NCBI GenBank assembly: GCA_019633425.1
Contig: WSUB01000174.1
Location: 1 to 64,000, forward strand
Origin: Tulasnella sp. 424
Taxonomy: Eukaryota > Basidiomycota > Agaricomycetes > Cantharellales > Tulasnellaceae
Direction of reading: 5' to 3'
Length of the DNA: 64,000 nt
Part shown: piece by piece, positions 23,141-34,876 of the stretch
Position numbering within the stretch: position 1 is the first letter of the stretch
Layout of the letters: every line of letters begins with the position of its first letter
Notes under the pieces: model-generated
The model's database searches: none
What the model was told of the DNA's origin: nothing
The model's input: only the letters and a program-made list of their open reading frames with translations
Translations under genes and position numbers: made by a program

Positions 23141-23620
23141 ATGTCCGCACAGCTCTCAGGCCCGTCTATCGACGATGACAGACTCAGCGCGTGATCTCAG
23201 AAAGCGAAGGCGTTTCCCGGACCGTACAATGCTCCCCAAAATCAGCCTCGGAAAATGAAACACGAACCGTAATCTTTTGCGCTTCTAGGATATCGAAAGA
23301 CTACGTGCAAGTGAAGGCTCGGAAGCTCCAGAGGATGAAGGCGACGACGAAGTTTACGCCGCCCTCAACGAGCTGAACGAGCAAGACGGCGCTAATCTCC
23401 TATTCGATCAACAAGCTGATCTGCTGCTAACTCATCGTCATGTTCGCTTAGGATGGCGATGGAGCCGTGAAATGTCATCCTCAAAAAACCGCTCAGTCAG
23501 ACGAGACGTGCCAGCTGGCCAGCCTTGATCATGTCGAAACGAGACCAACACGACAAAGCAAGGGTAGCGTTCGTCTACCACTACACCCGACAGCTTTACA
23601 TCGATTTCTCGACTTTCGAA
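23141..23620 (+). pseudogene. ISWI 5' remnant, unit 4
   Basis: Start codon, MSAQLSGPS N-terminus, acidic exon (about 23320-23390) and the following exon to the shared breakpoint. No ATPase part. Equivalent to the remnants at 161, 12506 and 30949. Confidence 0.8.
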
Positions 23621-23793
23621 ATTTGCTTTCAGTCCGGTCAGCCGTTGCTTTTCTTCGTCTTTTCTGGCCTCCCGAGCACTGTTGTGTCCTTATTGAGTTC
23701 TCCTCCTCGTTATCCCGTCCACCGCAATAATAATAATGTATTATCTGCCCAACACGCATAGTTGAAACGGAGACGTTCGGGCAGGTTTCGAGC

Positions 23794-24980
23794 CTAATCT
23801 CGTCCCAAGAAGCTCCACAGCATCGCGTTGAACGTGTCGGGGTCTTGGATGAACGCGAAATGCGAGACCTGCCCATGAACGTCAGTCATCGGGTCTCCTC
23901 GCAACAGATTAACGTTGGTTACCGCACCTGTGGGAGAAGCAGTTGCCCTGCGTCGGGTAACCACCTTGCCATGTCGTCCTGCTGGCTCCTCAACACCGCC
24001 TCCTCATGATCACCGTCCACAATCCACACGTTCGTCGAGTTGATCGTCGAGACAAACGGTTCGGTCCAGTTCGGCTGTCCCTTCCACATTTGCATGATCT
24101 GGTTCAAGAAATCGTCGAACCGATTCGCGTGAGGGGAGAGACGGCCGTATTCTGAGATGGTGCGGTTGATGTAGGTCATGAAGACCGGAGAGAGGGTGGT
24201 GTCCATGACGCCGCTGGTGTTGTAGTTGGCGGAGAAGGCGAAGACTTTGTCGACTCGGGATGGGTGTTTGGCGGCGATGTTGAGTGCTAATTCGCATTAC
24301 GGGGGTTGAAATGGAATGTCAAGTCGAGGGAGGGAAGTGTGGCGCACCGCTGATAGCTCCATCGGACCAACCGACGAAAGATGCCTTGGGAATATGAAGG
24401 TGGTCCAACAGCGCGACGACTGTGAAAACACCGGAGGTGAGTTTCAAGCCGGGATTAAGATAGCTGCGTCGTAGACTTTCAGTCCTCGGACATAAAGTCA
24501 TAACCCAAAGGAATATCAAAGTCGGTCGTGCTTCTCCCGTGCCCCCTCGAATCTACGGTAACGACCTTGAAGCCCTTTCTTTTGAAAAACTGAACTTGAC
24601 GACCAAAGTAGTCCGAGTTTCCTAGGCTATCGTGAAGGAAGAATATGGCAGGCGAATGGTGTGGGTTTGAAGGCCCGAAAATGTCGTACCGGAGCTGACA
24701 GCAGATACGTTGTGGGAATGCGAACGATGAGCAACCTGCACACGAACCTGAATGCTGTTTATCTCTGCGTTTCTCCTCGTCCAGACCAAGGTAAACTTGG
24801 AGTAGGGGGTAATGAAAGCCAGTATTTGGAAGAACGAATGACCGTCGACTCGTCTGGGTATTTCCCACTAAAGCGGAGCCGTTGTCAAACAATTGCCTTT
24901 CAAAGCATATGGACTACGTACCTAGGCCATAGCAGCATTACCTGACCGACCAAGCCTAGCAAATTCGATAGACCAAACAT
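23794..24980 (-). pseudogene. alpha/beta-hydrolase, copy C (pseudogene)
   Basis: All six exons can be aligned with copies A and B; the 3' catalytic exons 24286-23928 and 23868-23794 are open. Inactivating changes: a 1-nt deletion in exon 2 (near 24770) shifts frame into TAA; the exon 3 donor GTAAGT is GAAAGT (near 24476-24481); intron 2 is shortened. The oxyanion-hole motif also reads HDSLGNS instead of HGGLGNS, and an Ala is inserted before IFFLH. Confidence 0.8.
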
Positions 24981-25058
24981 TTCAAGTACTTTTGGATCGC
25001 AGGATGAGAGGTTGGCAGACGGTGTTGGATTGTCAACACGAACAACGATTTGCGGGTG

Positions 25059-25071
25059 GTCACGCCGTGAC
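25059..25071. promoter_or_regulatory. GTCACGCCGTGAC palindrome upstream of hydrolase C
   Basis: Perfect palindrome 79 nt upstream of the former hydrolase start, with extra GTGAC and GTCAC half-sites at about 25072-25090. Same site as in units 1 and 3. Confidence 0.45.
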
Positions 25072-25285
25072 GGTGACAGTATTGTCACATATACAAAATA
25101 ACAATCCCGACACTCCAAACTCTAGAACTTGCGTCCACGTAAGTACGAGAAGCTGTGCTCGACCGTCTTTCCCAAACTACCAAGGCCACGAGGGAGACTT
25201 GGCAGTCACAGCCTGCTAATGTAAAAGCGTCCCATTGACCTCACAGCCTCATCGATGTCGGCGAAATTACCTCTCGCTTTTGTGC

Positions 25286-25713
25286 TAGGACCCCTGTCAC
25301 TAGCTCGTAGATTTAGAAAGGATAGTCCAATGAATTTTGACCAAAGTATATATATTTGTCCGTTTCGGCGGAAATATTTCTGCCTATCCCGCCCCAGGAA
25401 CCGAAGGGGACTATCCCTGCTAAATATGGGAACTCGATCTTCTTCTTTGCTGGCGACTACCAGAGAGCTGCGACGGCAGCCATTTTTCTTATTCTTTTGA
25501 CGGCGACTAAAGAGGCGACCCACCGGTGCACCCGCCGCCCTGTTTTCTTATACTCCGACGACCATCAGGCCATCAACCATTGGGGGGTGGGGACTATCCC
25601 CCCTAGGTCGAAGAGTACCGCGACGTGTTTGAGAAGGTTTGTTTGTCGTGTTGTCCGAAGGTTGACCAAGCCAAGTATATATACCTCATTTTCGGTAGTG
25701 ACAGGGGTCCTTA
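25286..25713. mobile_element. about 430-bp MITE in the kinase-TPR 4 promoter region
   Basis: Perfect 16-bp terminal inverted repeats: AGGACCCCTGTCACTA at 25287-25302 and its complement at 25696-25711. The same spacer in units 2, 3 and 5 lacks the internal sequence. TGTGC flanks both ends, a possible 5-bp target duplication. It contains no transposase. A second, weaker inverted similarity (GGACTATCCC) lies inside. Confidence 0.75.
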
Positions 25714-25971
25714 TGTGCCCCCCCAATTGTGTAAGCTGATCGCCTGTCCATTTGATAGGAGAGGACCTCGAATCCATCGCGCGGACTTGCAAGGAGCGTG
25801 CTACAGAAGCCAAATACGTCCAGCCACAGGACCACAGCTGCATGGCCATGATTAAACTCGCAAGGAGGGCACGCTACCGTGACGATGCGGTTCCGGTGGC
25901 AAGGCTCTTGCGTCCTTGTATTCCCACCACCCCCCATTGCCCCACCACCCTCCATCCCATTTCCCTCTCCC
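25714..25971. other. distal promoter spacer of kinase-TPR 4
   Basis: Unit spacer homologous to other copies (CAGGACCACAGCTGCATGGC block at about 25838-25857, also near 6430 and 15400). No gene seen. Confidence 0.55.
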
Positions 25972-25977
25972 TATAAC
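25972..25977 (+). promoter_or_regulatory. TATA box of kinase-TPR 4
   Basis: CCCTATAACG after a pyrimidine tract, 62 nt upstream of the ATG at 26034. Aligned with the boxes at 3105 and 34812. Confidence 0.5.
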
Positions 25978-26033
25978 GATCCAAGACCAGAGACCCTTAA
26001 AATCGTCTGGATTCTTCCCCCTAAACACGCCTA

Positions 26034-29000
26034 ATGCAAAAAGACGAAAGCCACGATGCCGGCCCAGCCGCTTTGGCAGGCTCACAGTCCGTTTTGAACC
26101 ACGATGCTTCCCCCGGTGGATTCCCGCTGAGCGCCAAGCTGGTATGTCCTTCCCGAGTCCCAAAATTAAATTTCGTCAGCCAACCCAAGCAAATATTCCG
26201 TAGAGGGATAAGCTCGAGAAGCTTTCAAAATGGCGAATTGATCTGTCCTCAATCGAATATCCCAAAGACGCCCCCGAGTTCCGTGGAGGAACTGCAACGG
26301 TTTCACAAGCTATTTTGGTGTCTCCCTCAGGTGGTCAAGCTGGGACGGGGCGGTCCAGTCCCGCCAAAAACGAAGGTCCCGACGTACCTGCCGGAGAAAT
26401 GTATCGACAGGAGAAGGTTGGTAGCAATAAGCTTTTCTGGACGTTGGCCGTGACGATGAGTGACTCATCTATTTAACCTTATAGGATGTAGCAGTTAAGA
26501 AGATGATGTTAGGCGACCCATCGCGGGTATTAGGGGTGAGCGGACTCCAGCCAAGCACGTGGGGGTTTCAGCATTAAGGTCCTTCGGTTCAGTTGACGCT
26601 CAGGGAAGCGGAATTCTTAGTCGGACTTTCTCACAAAAACGTCATTAAGCTCGAAGGATTCGTCGAAGACTTGTCCAAGTATGTAGTGTGGCTGGTCTTT
26701 CCATGGGAGGACAACGGTACCTTGAAGGATTTTATTGCCTCGGCCGACTGGGAAATCCCCGAACGGATTTCGCTGGTACGATCGAACTACTTTTCCGAGT
26801 CGGCAACCACCTCTGACGCTCCGTATTCCAGATCAGCGACGTGGCTAGAGGAGTCGAATATCTCCATAGCCAGCAACCTCCCATACGCCACGGCGACCTA
26901 AAATCTGTACGTTCCGAAGGCGTCATAGTGAACCGCTGGCAAACTTCGTTTTTACTTTTCAGGTAAACATATTGGTCAACTCAGAATGCGGCGCAGTGAT
27001 TACCGACTTTGGCTCCGCTTGTCGTCTCAAAACCAAAGATTTGCAGAAGGAGACGGGGCAAAATGAAAACAAACCGCAAACGGCTCTGTCGCTTGAAGCA
27101 ACGTTCCGCGGCTCCACCGGAACCATAAGCATAACGCTCACGGGAGATTGTTACACTCTTCGGTGGGCTGCACCAGAGCTGTTGAGAGAGGAGGAAGCTA
27201 CCCTTGGGAGCGATATCTGGGCGTTGGGATGGGTGGCGTATGAGGTAAATTTCATTTCATGTCATATATCGTTCTCAGCTGAGCCTCAAAATTCTGCCCT
27301 GAAATAGATAATGACCAACTCGATCCCGTTTCAAGACATCATAGATGCCGTGGTCATCAACCGGGTCATTCAAGGAGACCTCCCTTCCATCACCGACAAC
27401 GCTCGTATGTCATTGATTCAGGCATTGTGTTCCCTCATGCTCGCGTGCTGGAGCATCGACCCTCAAAAACGACCGACCGCTGCGGATTGTCGAAGATCAA
27501 TCGATTGGATGGTGAGTAATGCTGATTATAGGTCAATTATATGCACCATGGATTGACCAAGTTTGGTATAGCCTATGATTACGCCAAACCCGAGACGAAC
27601 GGCAGAAACAGCAGCTTCCAGAGCTCGCTCACCAGCGCTTCTGGTGAAACTAGGAGTTCTATACACACGGCAGGGTGACTACCTGAACGCGTTGAACTTC
27701 TACACCAGCGCTCTGGCTGGCTACGAACATATCGGAGACAATAATGGCATGGCGGCTGCGCTTGTGGAGCTCGCACAGGTGCACAGGTTTCAAAACGACT
27801 ACGACGAAGCCGTGATCTTCTATTCCAAAGCCCTACAAATCTGCACCCACATCGACGACCGGCTTGGAAGAGCCTCCGCTCTTTGGGGCCTTGCTGAGGT
27901 GCATCGTGCTCGAAACGAGTACGACAAGGCCGTTTCAGACTACTACGAGGCCCTACAACTCTACACCGGCATGGGAGACCAGCTCGGAAGAGTCAACGCG
28001 ATCTGGGGTCTCGCTGAGGTGCGCCGTGTTCAAAACGAGTACAGCGAGGCCGTCACACTCTACTCCGAGGTCCTACAAATCCGCACCGACATGGGCGATG
28101 GGCAAGGGAGAGCCAACGCTCTTTGGAGTCTCGCTGAGATTTGTCGTGCTCGAAATGAGTACAGCCAAGCCGTTACATTCTACTCCGAGGCTCAGCAGAT
28201 AGCCACCAACATCGGTAACAGGCGAGGGATCGCCAACGCTCTTTGGGGCCTCGCTGAGGTGCATCGCGTTCAAAACGAGTACGATAAGGCCGTTTCATGC
28301 TATTCCGAGGCCCTACAAACCCGCATCATCATTGGTGACAGGCGAGGGAGAGCCAACGCTCTTTGGGGTCTCGCTGAGGTGTATCGGGCTCAAAAGGATT
28401 ACAGTCGGGCCAGCTCACTCTACTCCGACGCCCTTCAGCTCCGGACCGACATCGGCGACAGGCATGGGAGAGCGGAAGCTCTTTGCGGTCTCGCTGAGGT
28501 GCATCGTGCTCAAAAGGAGTATAGCCAGGCCGTTACATGCTACTCCGAGGCCCTACAAATCCGCACCGACATCGGTGACAGGCGAGGGAGAGCTGAGGCT
28601 CTTTGGGGTCTTGCCGAGACGCATTGTGTTCAAAAGCATTACGACCAAGCTGCCACGCGTTATTCAGAAGCCCTGAAAATTTCTACCGACATCAACGACC
28701 AATCCGGGAGAGCTTTCAATCTCTTGGGCCTTGCCAGGGTATATCGCGATCAGGCTGACTACAATGATTCAATTCGTCTTTATACTGAAGCTGCTGAAGT
28801 CTTTGGACACATCGGACATTCTCGGGGCGCAGCTTATGCGTTAGCCCAATGTCGATGGTCCGAGCGAGAACGAGGCCGTCGATTGTCCAAGCAAGACCAA
28901 GAAGAACGTCGTCGTTTTTGGGCTCCGGTTCCGGCTCCGGCTCCGGCTCCGGCTCTTGCTCTTCTTGATTTCGCACGAGAGGAGGAGGAAATAGGAGACC

Positions 29001-29086
29001 TCGGGGCGGGAATCCTTTACTCGTTCGTAGACGCTTCAAACCGAGCCGAGGAGGAGGAGGAGGAGGAGGAGGAGGAGGAGGAGTAG
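26034..29086 (+). CDS. kinase-TPR copy 4 with low-complexity C-terminus
   Basis: Exons 26034-26141, 26204-26416, 26485-26535, 26593-26775, 26832-26906, 26963-27244, 27308-27511 and 27572-29086 give an open 876 aa. Kinase motifs VAVKKM, HGDLKS, VNILV, DFGSACR and APELL are present. There are about 11 TPRs of 40 aa plus the family's divergent terminal repeat (LYTEAAEVFGHIGHSRGAAYAL). In place of the usual short end it then continues about 60 residues: a basic stretch, a Pro-Ala repeat (PVPAPAPAPALAL) and a run of 12 Glu. Part of the normal 3' end is duplicated just after the stop, so a local insertion created the tail. All introns are GT-AG, and the TATA box is present. Confidence 0.8.
29048..29083 (+). 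repeat. (GAG)12 trinucleotide repeat, coding poly-Glu
   Basis: Twelve GAG codons directly before the TAG of kinase-TPR 4. It is preceded at about 28924-28960 by an imperfect CCGGCT hexamer repeat encoding Pro-Ala. Likely length-polymorphic. Confidence 0.9.
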
Positions 29087-29336
29087 GAGACATCGAGGCG
29101 GGAACCCTTTGGTCGTTTTAAACCGAGCCGCTGAACTCCGTCGATCGTCTAAGCGAGAAGTTGGAGACAGATAATGTGTATTGCCTACGTTAGGTTGGCT
29201 ATGACGATTTACGTTACGATTAAGTAATCTCATTTCAGGCTGTTTCTCTACTCTTTATGGTTGCACTGATCATGTCGACGAGTCCACCCAATTAATCATA
29301 AAGTTCCCATGTCCAGGCTCTCCCAAAGACGCTTCG

Positions 29337-30780
29337 CTACCAAACACTGAACGCATTTGGTAAATCGACATTTACAAAAAATATCTTTCTCTTATTTATG
29401 GGTTTGTTTGACGTAGCCAGAGCATCCTTCTCGGTCTTCCTCTTCAAGCCTCTCTTGACGCCGTACGCCGCTGGCTGCTCGTCCCGCAGGTACTTCCACA
29501 CCAAAGAGTCTTTGTATGGCAGCGTAAGCTTATCGGGGGCGTTGGGTGGGCGGAACCAGTAGTTGAACGCCATGTGAATGTCGGAAGGTGATGAGCTGGA
29601 CGAGGTGACTTCGTGCCACCATGAGGCAGGGAGGTAGAGCATCTCTCCTGCCTTGAGGTTCACGATGAATGGCGAACCAGCGGATTTGAGAGAGGAGATG
29701 AAAGCCGAAGTGGAGGGGTTGGAGGAAGGGGGAGCGGTGGTGGTTGGGAGATTCAGATGGGAATGGAGGACGGAGGTTGGGATACCAGAGAACGAAGATG
29801 GATCTTCCTCTTCCTCATCATCGGACTCGTCTCCGTCGTTGCCACCAATACCTCCCCATTCTTCCTCCTCATTCTCATCCACCTGGCCTTCCCTCTCCTG
29901 GGCCTCCAACCTGGCAAGGATAGCGTCTGCATCATCCGCGTCGTTCCCGACCAAGTCCGCATCGGCGGAATCGCCTTGAAGTTCCCTGAACGCGTTTCGA
30001 GCTTCCTCGTATGCCTTCTTGACTAGCTTGACGTCCACGGCTCGTGCATTTGAGCTTGACTTCAGTTTCGACATCCCCTTCTTGAGCGCCTGCATTTTGC
30101 ATTTCGCAGCATCGTAGCTGTTGAGGCCATCCGAACGAACGGGATTATTGTAGGAGATGAGGCCGTTAGGATGGACTTTTTTGATCTCCCCGTGCGGGTG
30201 TAAGTGATGAGATTGATTGGGTGTGTAAAGAAAAAGACGCTTTCGACCTTGAAGAAGGCAGTACAGCTTGTCGTAAAAGTCGTGGTGCTGGGGAGTTGGA
30301 GACCGAGTCAGCTACGAACAGTCGTCCGAAGCGAGTTACTCACCAGGGGCCAACAAGAACCTTCTTTGGATTTTCCGACCCATAGATTTTCTTGTTGGAG
30401 GACCAGGTTTCCCATCAAGGTCGGAACCAAGGGGAAGTCGTCCTTGAGAGCGTTTGTGGGCGGCGGGAAGGTGTTTGGTACGTCACCGTCGTCAGAATAC
30501 TGAGTGGTAAGAAGTGATAGGGACCCTTGTTGCTTTGAGGACTGTCGAGGAAGTCTCTGAACCCCGTCGATATCCGCCGAACCCCGGAAATAGTTTTGAC
30601 TCTTGGTGCATGGGCTCCACCACTAGTTGAACGTGACCAGCTTTCTCTTTTAGGTATGTTACATCCGTCTATCATCAAGGAAAGAATGGTTAGAATGGGC
30701 CACTCCTATTCTCTAAGTGCATGGTTTCCTCTTTGCTACGATTGAGAAGAACTATTGTGATCGACGGCGAGGGAGGGACC
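29337..30780 (-). pseudogene. JmjC oxygenase pseudogene, unit 4
   Basis: The last exon (about 30283-29337) is fully open, with HHDFYDKLYC (HxD ligands), the acidic linker and LPASWWHEV, but its C-terminus has changed (KIFFVNVDL). Exon 2 has a 4-nt deletion at about 30590 (KLFPGFGG instead of KLFGTE), shifting the frame. Exon 1 has the same internal deletion as units 2 and 3. As written no full-length protein can be made, although the catalytic exon alone is intact. Confidence 0.7.
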
Positions 30781-30948
30781 ATTTGGGTCCAACGACGTAG
30801 ACCGTGAGATGTTTGGATTTTGGTGGTCACTTCCCATCCAAAATCCCCTTTCCACGAAGAACGAAGAACCACATCGCTATATCTCGTCTTCGTTCGCACT
30901 TGACATTCTCCTTCACCATCCTTTTGCGGCGCATCGCTCAAAAATATA

Positions 30949-31420
30949 ATGTCCGCACAGCTCTCAGCACCGTCCATCGACGATGACAAACTCAGCGCGT
31001 GATTCCAGAAAGCGAAAGCCGTGTCGCGCGTAGAATGCTCCCCAAAATCAGCCTCGGAAAATGACACACGAACCGTAACCTCTTGCGTTTCTAGGATCGT
31101 GAAAGACTAGGTGCAAGTGAAGGCCCGGAAGCTCCAGAGGATGAAGGCGACGATGAAGTTTACGCCGCCCTCGACGAGCTGAACGACCGAGACGAATTTG
31201 TGCGCCAATCTCCTATCTAATCAACAAGCTTTGCTGTTGCTAACTCATCGTCCTTTTTGCTTCGGTCGACGATAAAGCCGTGAAATGTCACCCTCAAAAA
31301 CCGCTCCGTCAGACGAGACGACGCTGGCCACTCCATGTCAAAACGAAACCAGCACGACAAAGCAAGGGTGGCGTTCGTCTACCACTACTCCCGATAGCTT
31401 CACATCGATTTCTCAAATTT
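30949..31420 (+). pseudogene. ISWI 5' remnant, unit 5
   Basis: Start codon, MSAQLSAPS N-terminus, acidic exon (about 31130-31200) and the start of the next exon, ending at the common breakpoint. No catalytic part. Confidence 0.8.
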
Positions 31421-31594
31421 CGAGATTTGCTTTCAGTCCGGTCAGCCGTTGCTTTTCTTCGTCTTTTCTGGCCTCCCGAGCACTGTTGTGTCCTTATTGA
31501 GTTCTCCTCGTTATCCCGTCCACCGCAGTAATAATAATGTATTATCTGCCCAACGTGCATAGTTGAAATGGAGACGTTCGGGCAGGTTTCGAGC

Positions 31595-33816
31595 CTAAAC
31601 TCGTCCCAAGAAGCTCCACAGCATCGCGTTGAACGTGTCGGGGTCTTGGATGAACGCGAAATGCGAGACCTGCGCATGAACGTCAATCATCAGGTCGCTT
31701 CGCAACTGATTAACCGCACCTGTGGGAGAAGCAGTTGACCTGTGTCGGGTAACCATCTCGCCATGTCGTCCTGCTGGCTCCTAAGCACCGCCTCCTCATG
31801 ATCACCGTCCACGATCCACACGTTCGTCGAGTTGATCGTCGAGAAAAACGGCTCAGTCCAGTTCGGTTGCCCCTTCCACATTTGCATGATCTGGTTCAAG
31901 AAATCGTCGTACCGATTCGCGTGAGGGGAGAGACGGCTGTACTCTGAGATTGTGCGGTTGATGTAGGTCATGAAGACCGGAGAGAGGGTGGTGTCCATCA
32001 CGCCACTGATGTTGTAGTTGGCGGAGAAGGCGAAGACTTTGTCGACTCGGGATGGGTGTTTGGCGGCGATGTTGAGTGCTAATTGGAATTATGGGAGTTT
32101 GAGATGCAAAGTCAAGTCGAGGGAGGGAAAGTGTGGCGCACCGCTGATAGCTCCATCGGACCACCCGACGAAAGATGCCTTGGGAATATGAAGGTGGTCC
32201 AGCAACGCGACAACTGTGAAAACACTGGGGTGAGTTTCGAGCCTGGATCAAGATAGCTGCGTCGTAGACTTACGGTCCTCGGACATCAGGTCATAACCCA
32301 AAGGAATATCAAAGTCGGTCGTGCTTCTCCCATGCCCCTCGAATCTACGGTAACGACCTTGAAGCCCTTTCTTTTGAAGAACTGAACTTGATGACCAAAG
32401 TAGTCCGAGTTTCCCAGGCCACCGTGAAGGAAGAATATGGGCGAATGGTGTGGGTTTGAAGGCCCCAAAATATCGTACCAGAGCTGACGAGCGGATGCGA
32501 CGTTGCAAATTGGATGGGAATGCTAATGATAAGCAACGTGCACACGAACCTGAATGTTGTTGATCGCTGCGTATTTTCCTCCTCTAGACCATGGTAAACT
32601 TGGGGTAGGGGGTAAAGACAGCCAGCGCTTGGAAGAACGAATGACCGTCGACTCGTCTGGGTATTTCCCACTGAAGTGAAGGTGGGGTCAAACAATTGGC
32701 TTTCTAAATCCCAAAGCGTATCGTAGCGGGCCGCTAACGCGGGATAGCGCCGCTATCCCGCCAAGTCCCCGACTCAGTTTGTTTGTGAAATGAAATATTT
32801 ACGCGACTCAAGATTGTGTTGTCGTTGAATGCATTGCGCAAAATATTGCTTCAGCCTAATTCCTAAGGTTATCGAGTTCAAGAGGCGAATGAACTCGGTG
32901 GGGGTGGCTCCTTAACAAAAGTTGGTGTTTTGGTTCCGAGGTGAACGATTTTTGCAAGTCAGAGAGTTGCACATGATCCCGTTGAAGAGGATTCGACTTA
33001 TCGTCATTCAACACAATGATGTCCAGAGCCAACCGCTAGGCGTAAACGTCAGCCCCACATGCCTAAGTAATAGAAAGCGCGGAATTCATTGCTCGCAGGC
33101 TGTCGAAGTTGAGCGGCTTTGACGAAGAGTGCCTCTCCGGGGAACATAGAAGTAAATGTCTTGGTATCGCGTCGGCGTCATAGCAGCTTGTACACAGCGA
33201 TCCGAACTATGGCGTGCTAGGAGGAAATTCAAGGGAGTTGGGAGCTCAGATTCACCCTCATGGACCACAGCTTTGAGAGGCCGAAGGCGTTTGGCCTTGA
33301 GCATTCCGGCTGCTTCGGTGAGTCTATTGCTGGGGAAAATCACTTGCACCTTAAGGACACCAATCACATCCCCCCGGAGCTCTACGTTGAAGGCTCTCGC
33401 GGTTGAAAATTTGCCCGTCTGCTAGATACGATTTTCCCATTTTAGGGCTAACACTTAGCGCAAAAAACCGAAAGAATCAGGTGACAAATATCATTATAAA
33501 CCCAGCACCTGTGTATATGCGGTGTGTTCAGTCCGAGAGAGTCTGAAAAGCGTTTAAGTGGGGAGGTTAGTTGACATAAACAAGGTCGCAAGGTATGTTC
33601 CGGCTCGGGGAGCAGTGAAAAGTCTAGCGGGCATCCTGACTCTGGAGTGTATGAGGCGAGTGGAGGCTTTCATAAGGCGGGACATGGTGCCTGGTATCAG
33701 GAACGGCGCGCCATTTTGACCAACAGAACCCTCTTGTCTACGACTGAGTCGGGGATGGACGACGTACCAGGGCCATAGTAGCATTACCTGACTAAATAAC
33801 GTGATAGACTAAACAT
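31595..33816 (-). pseudogene. alpha/beta-hydrolase, copy D (pseudogene, split by an insertion)
   Basis: 3' exons 31669-31595, 32078-31720 and 32213-32142 are open and keep GWSDG, VDGDHE and the His exon. Exon 3 (32483-32274) is one nucleotide short at the SRGHGRS codons (near 32336), shifting frame. Exon 1 (near 33816-33770) reads into TAA after about ten codons. Roughly 1 kb of foreign sequence sits in intron 1. Copies C and D are thus dead, A and B alive. Confidence 0.8.
32766..33755. mobile_element. about 1-kb insertion in intron 1 of hydrolase D
   Basis: This sequence is absent from the same intron of copies A-C. It is bounded by a 12-bp inverted repeat, TCCCCGACTCAG at 32766-32777 and its complement at 33744-33755. 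Just outside the left end (about 32724-32760) lie two near-perfect palindromes (AGCGGGCCGCT and GCGGGATAGCG-C-CGCTATCCCGC) that could fold into hairpins and may be the true terminus. No transposase is seen; the ORFs of 66-93 aa inside look random. Class uncertain. Confidence 0.5.
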
Positions 33817-33834
33817 TTCGACTCCCCTTGCAAA

Positions 33835-34811
33835 GGTTGAGAAAATGGCGGACGGAGTTGAATTGTCAAAGGCCGGAACGAACGGGTAGCGGCGGTGACC
33901 GTGACAACGCTGTCACGTCTGCGACAGACGTGACAATCTCACCGCTTCCAACACCACGACTCGCGACCTGTGCTCGACCGTATCTCTCAATCCCGCAAGT
34001 TTCATAGTTCTCGTATGGCGGTATTTACGCTGGAGCTTCGGGACATTGTCTCGTGACGGCAGTCGAGTTCAACCCGCTGCCCCCCATATCACGGGTCTGA
34101 GGAGAGATTTCAGCAGTAGCTTGAGCGCTTGCCCTCACGCCGCAGGCAACGAAACGGAATCATTTATTCAATTTATCGACAAGGACGACTGTTCACCAAT
34201 GCCTCTCCTCGGATGGACGCTCTTTGAGGATGGTGGGGAACGAGATTCACGGCCGCCACAGCTTCGAAACCAAGGACCGCAGACCAGAGGGTTGAATGTT
34301 TCACACCCTCGGTACTTTCTGTAGAAGTTCTGCTGTATTCCCATTTACAACTTTCATTCGCGTTCTGGAGTAGTGGGAGAGAAATCCTTTGACAGGAACG
34401 TGTCGGTGATTCCCGAGCGCGAGGCCACCGCGGGGGGGGGGGGGCCTGGATAAGCGGAAGCAAGGTGGAAGAATCGAGATCACAGTCTGTTACTGTAAGA
34501 CGTAGCCGAAATTCCCTCTCAGCGTTGTGCGGTTAGGCACCGCAATTTGTCCTTGGCTTGTGGCGCGTGATCGTGCGAGGAATTCATCTGTTGCCTTACT
34601 AGTAACTTCATGGCGCGGACTTGCAAGAACATTCTATAGAAGCTGGAACGCCCAGCTGCAGGACCACAGCCGCATAGGCGTTATCCACCTCGCGAGGAGG
34701 GGCACGTTGCGATGCGGTTCCGTGTGGTGAGGGCTCATGCGTCCTTTTTATTCCGCCTGCCACGATCCACCACCGGTGCCCCATAAACCCTTCATCCGCT
34801 TTCCCCCTTTC
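33835..34811. other. divergent spacer upstream of kinase-TPR 5
   Basis: Unit spacer, no gene. It contains a homopolymeric G run at about 34433-34444 and the CAGGACCACAGC block near 34660. Confidence 0.55.
33912..33934. promoter_or_regulatory. GTCACGTCTG-CGA-CAGACGTGAC inverted repeat
   Basis: Two perfect 10-bp arms separated by 3 bp, next to another GTGACCGTGAC at about 33896-33906. It corresponds in position to the GTCAC palindromes of units 1, 3 and 4 but is longer. Candidate binding site for a dimeric factor. Confidence 0.5.
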
Positions 34812-34817
34812 TATAAC
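34812..34817 (+). promoter_or_regulatory. TATA box of kinase-TPR 5
   Basis: TTCTATAACG 65 nt upstream of the ATG at 34877, in the same context as copies 1 and 4. Confidence 0.5.
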
Positions 34818-34876
34818 GCCCACCCAAGACCGGCGAGACTTATAATCGTCCAGACTCTTCTCGCCTAATATACCTT

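Noticed and set aside
34433..34444. G homopolymer considered as a telomere-like or G-quadruplex feature
   Set aside because: A single run of about 12 G without repetition; most likely slippage in the spacer.
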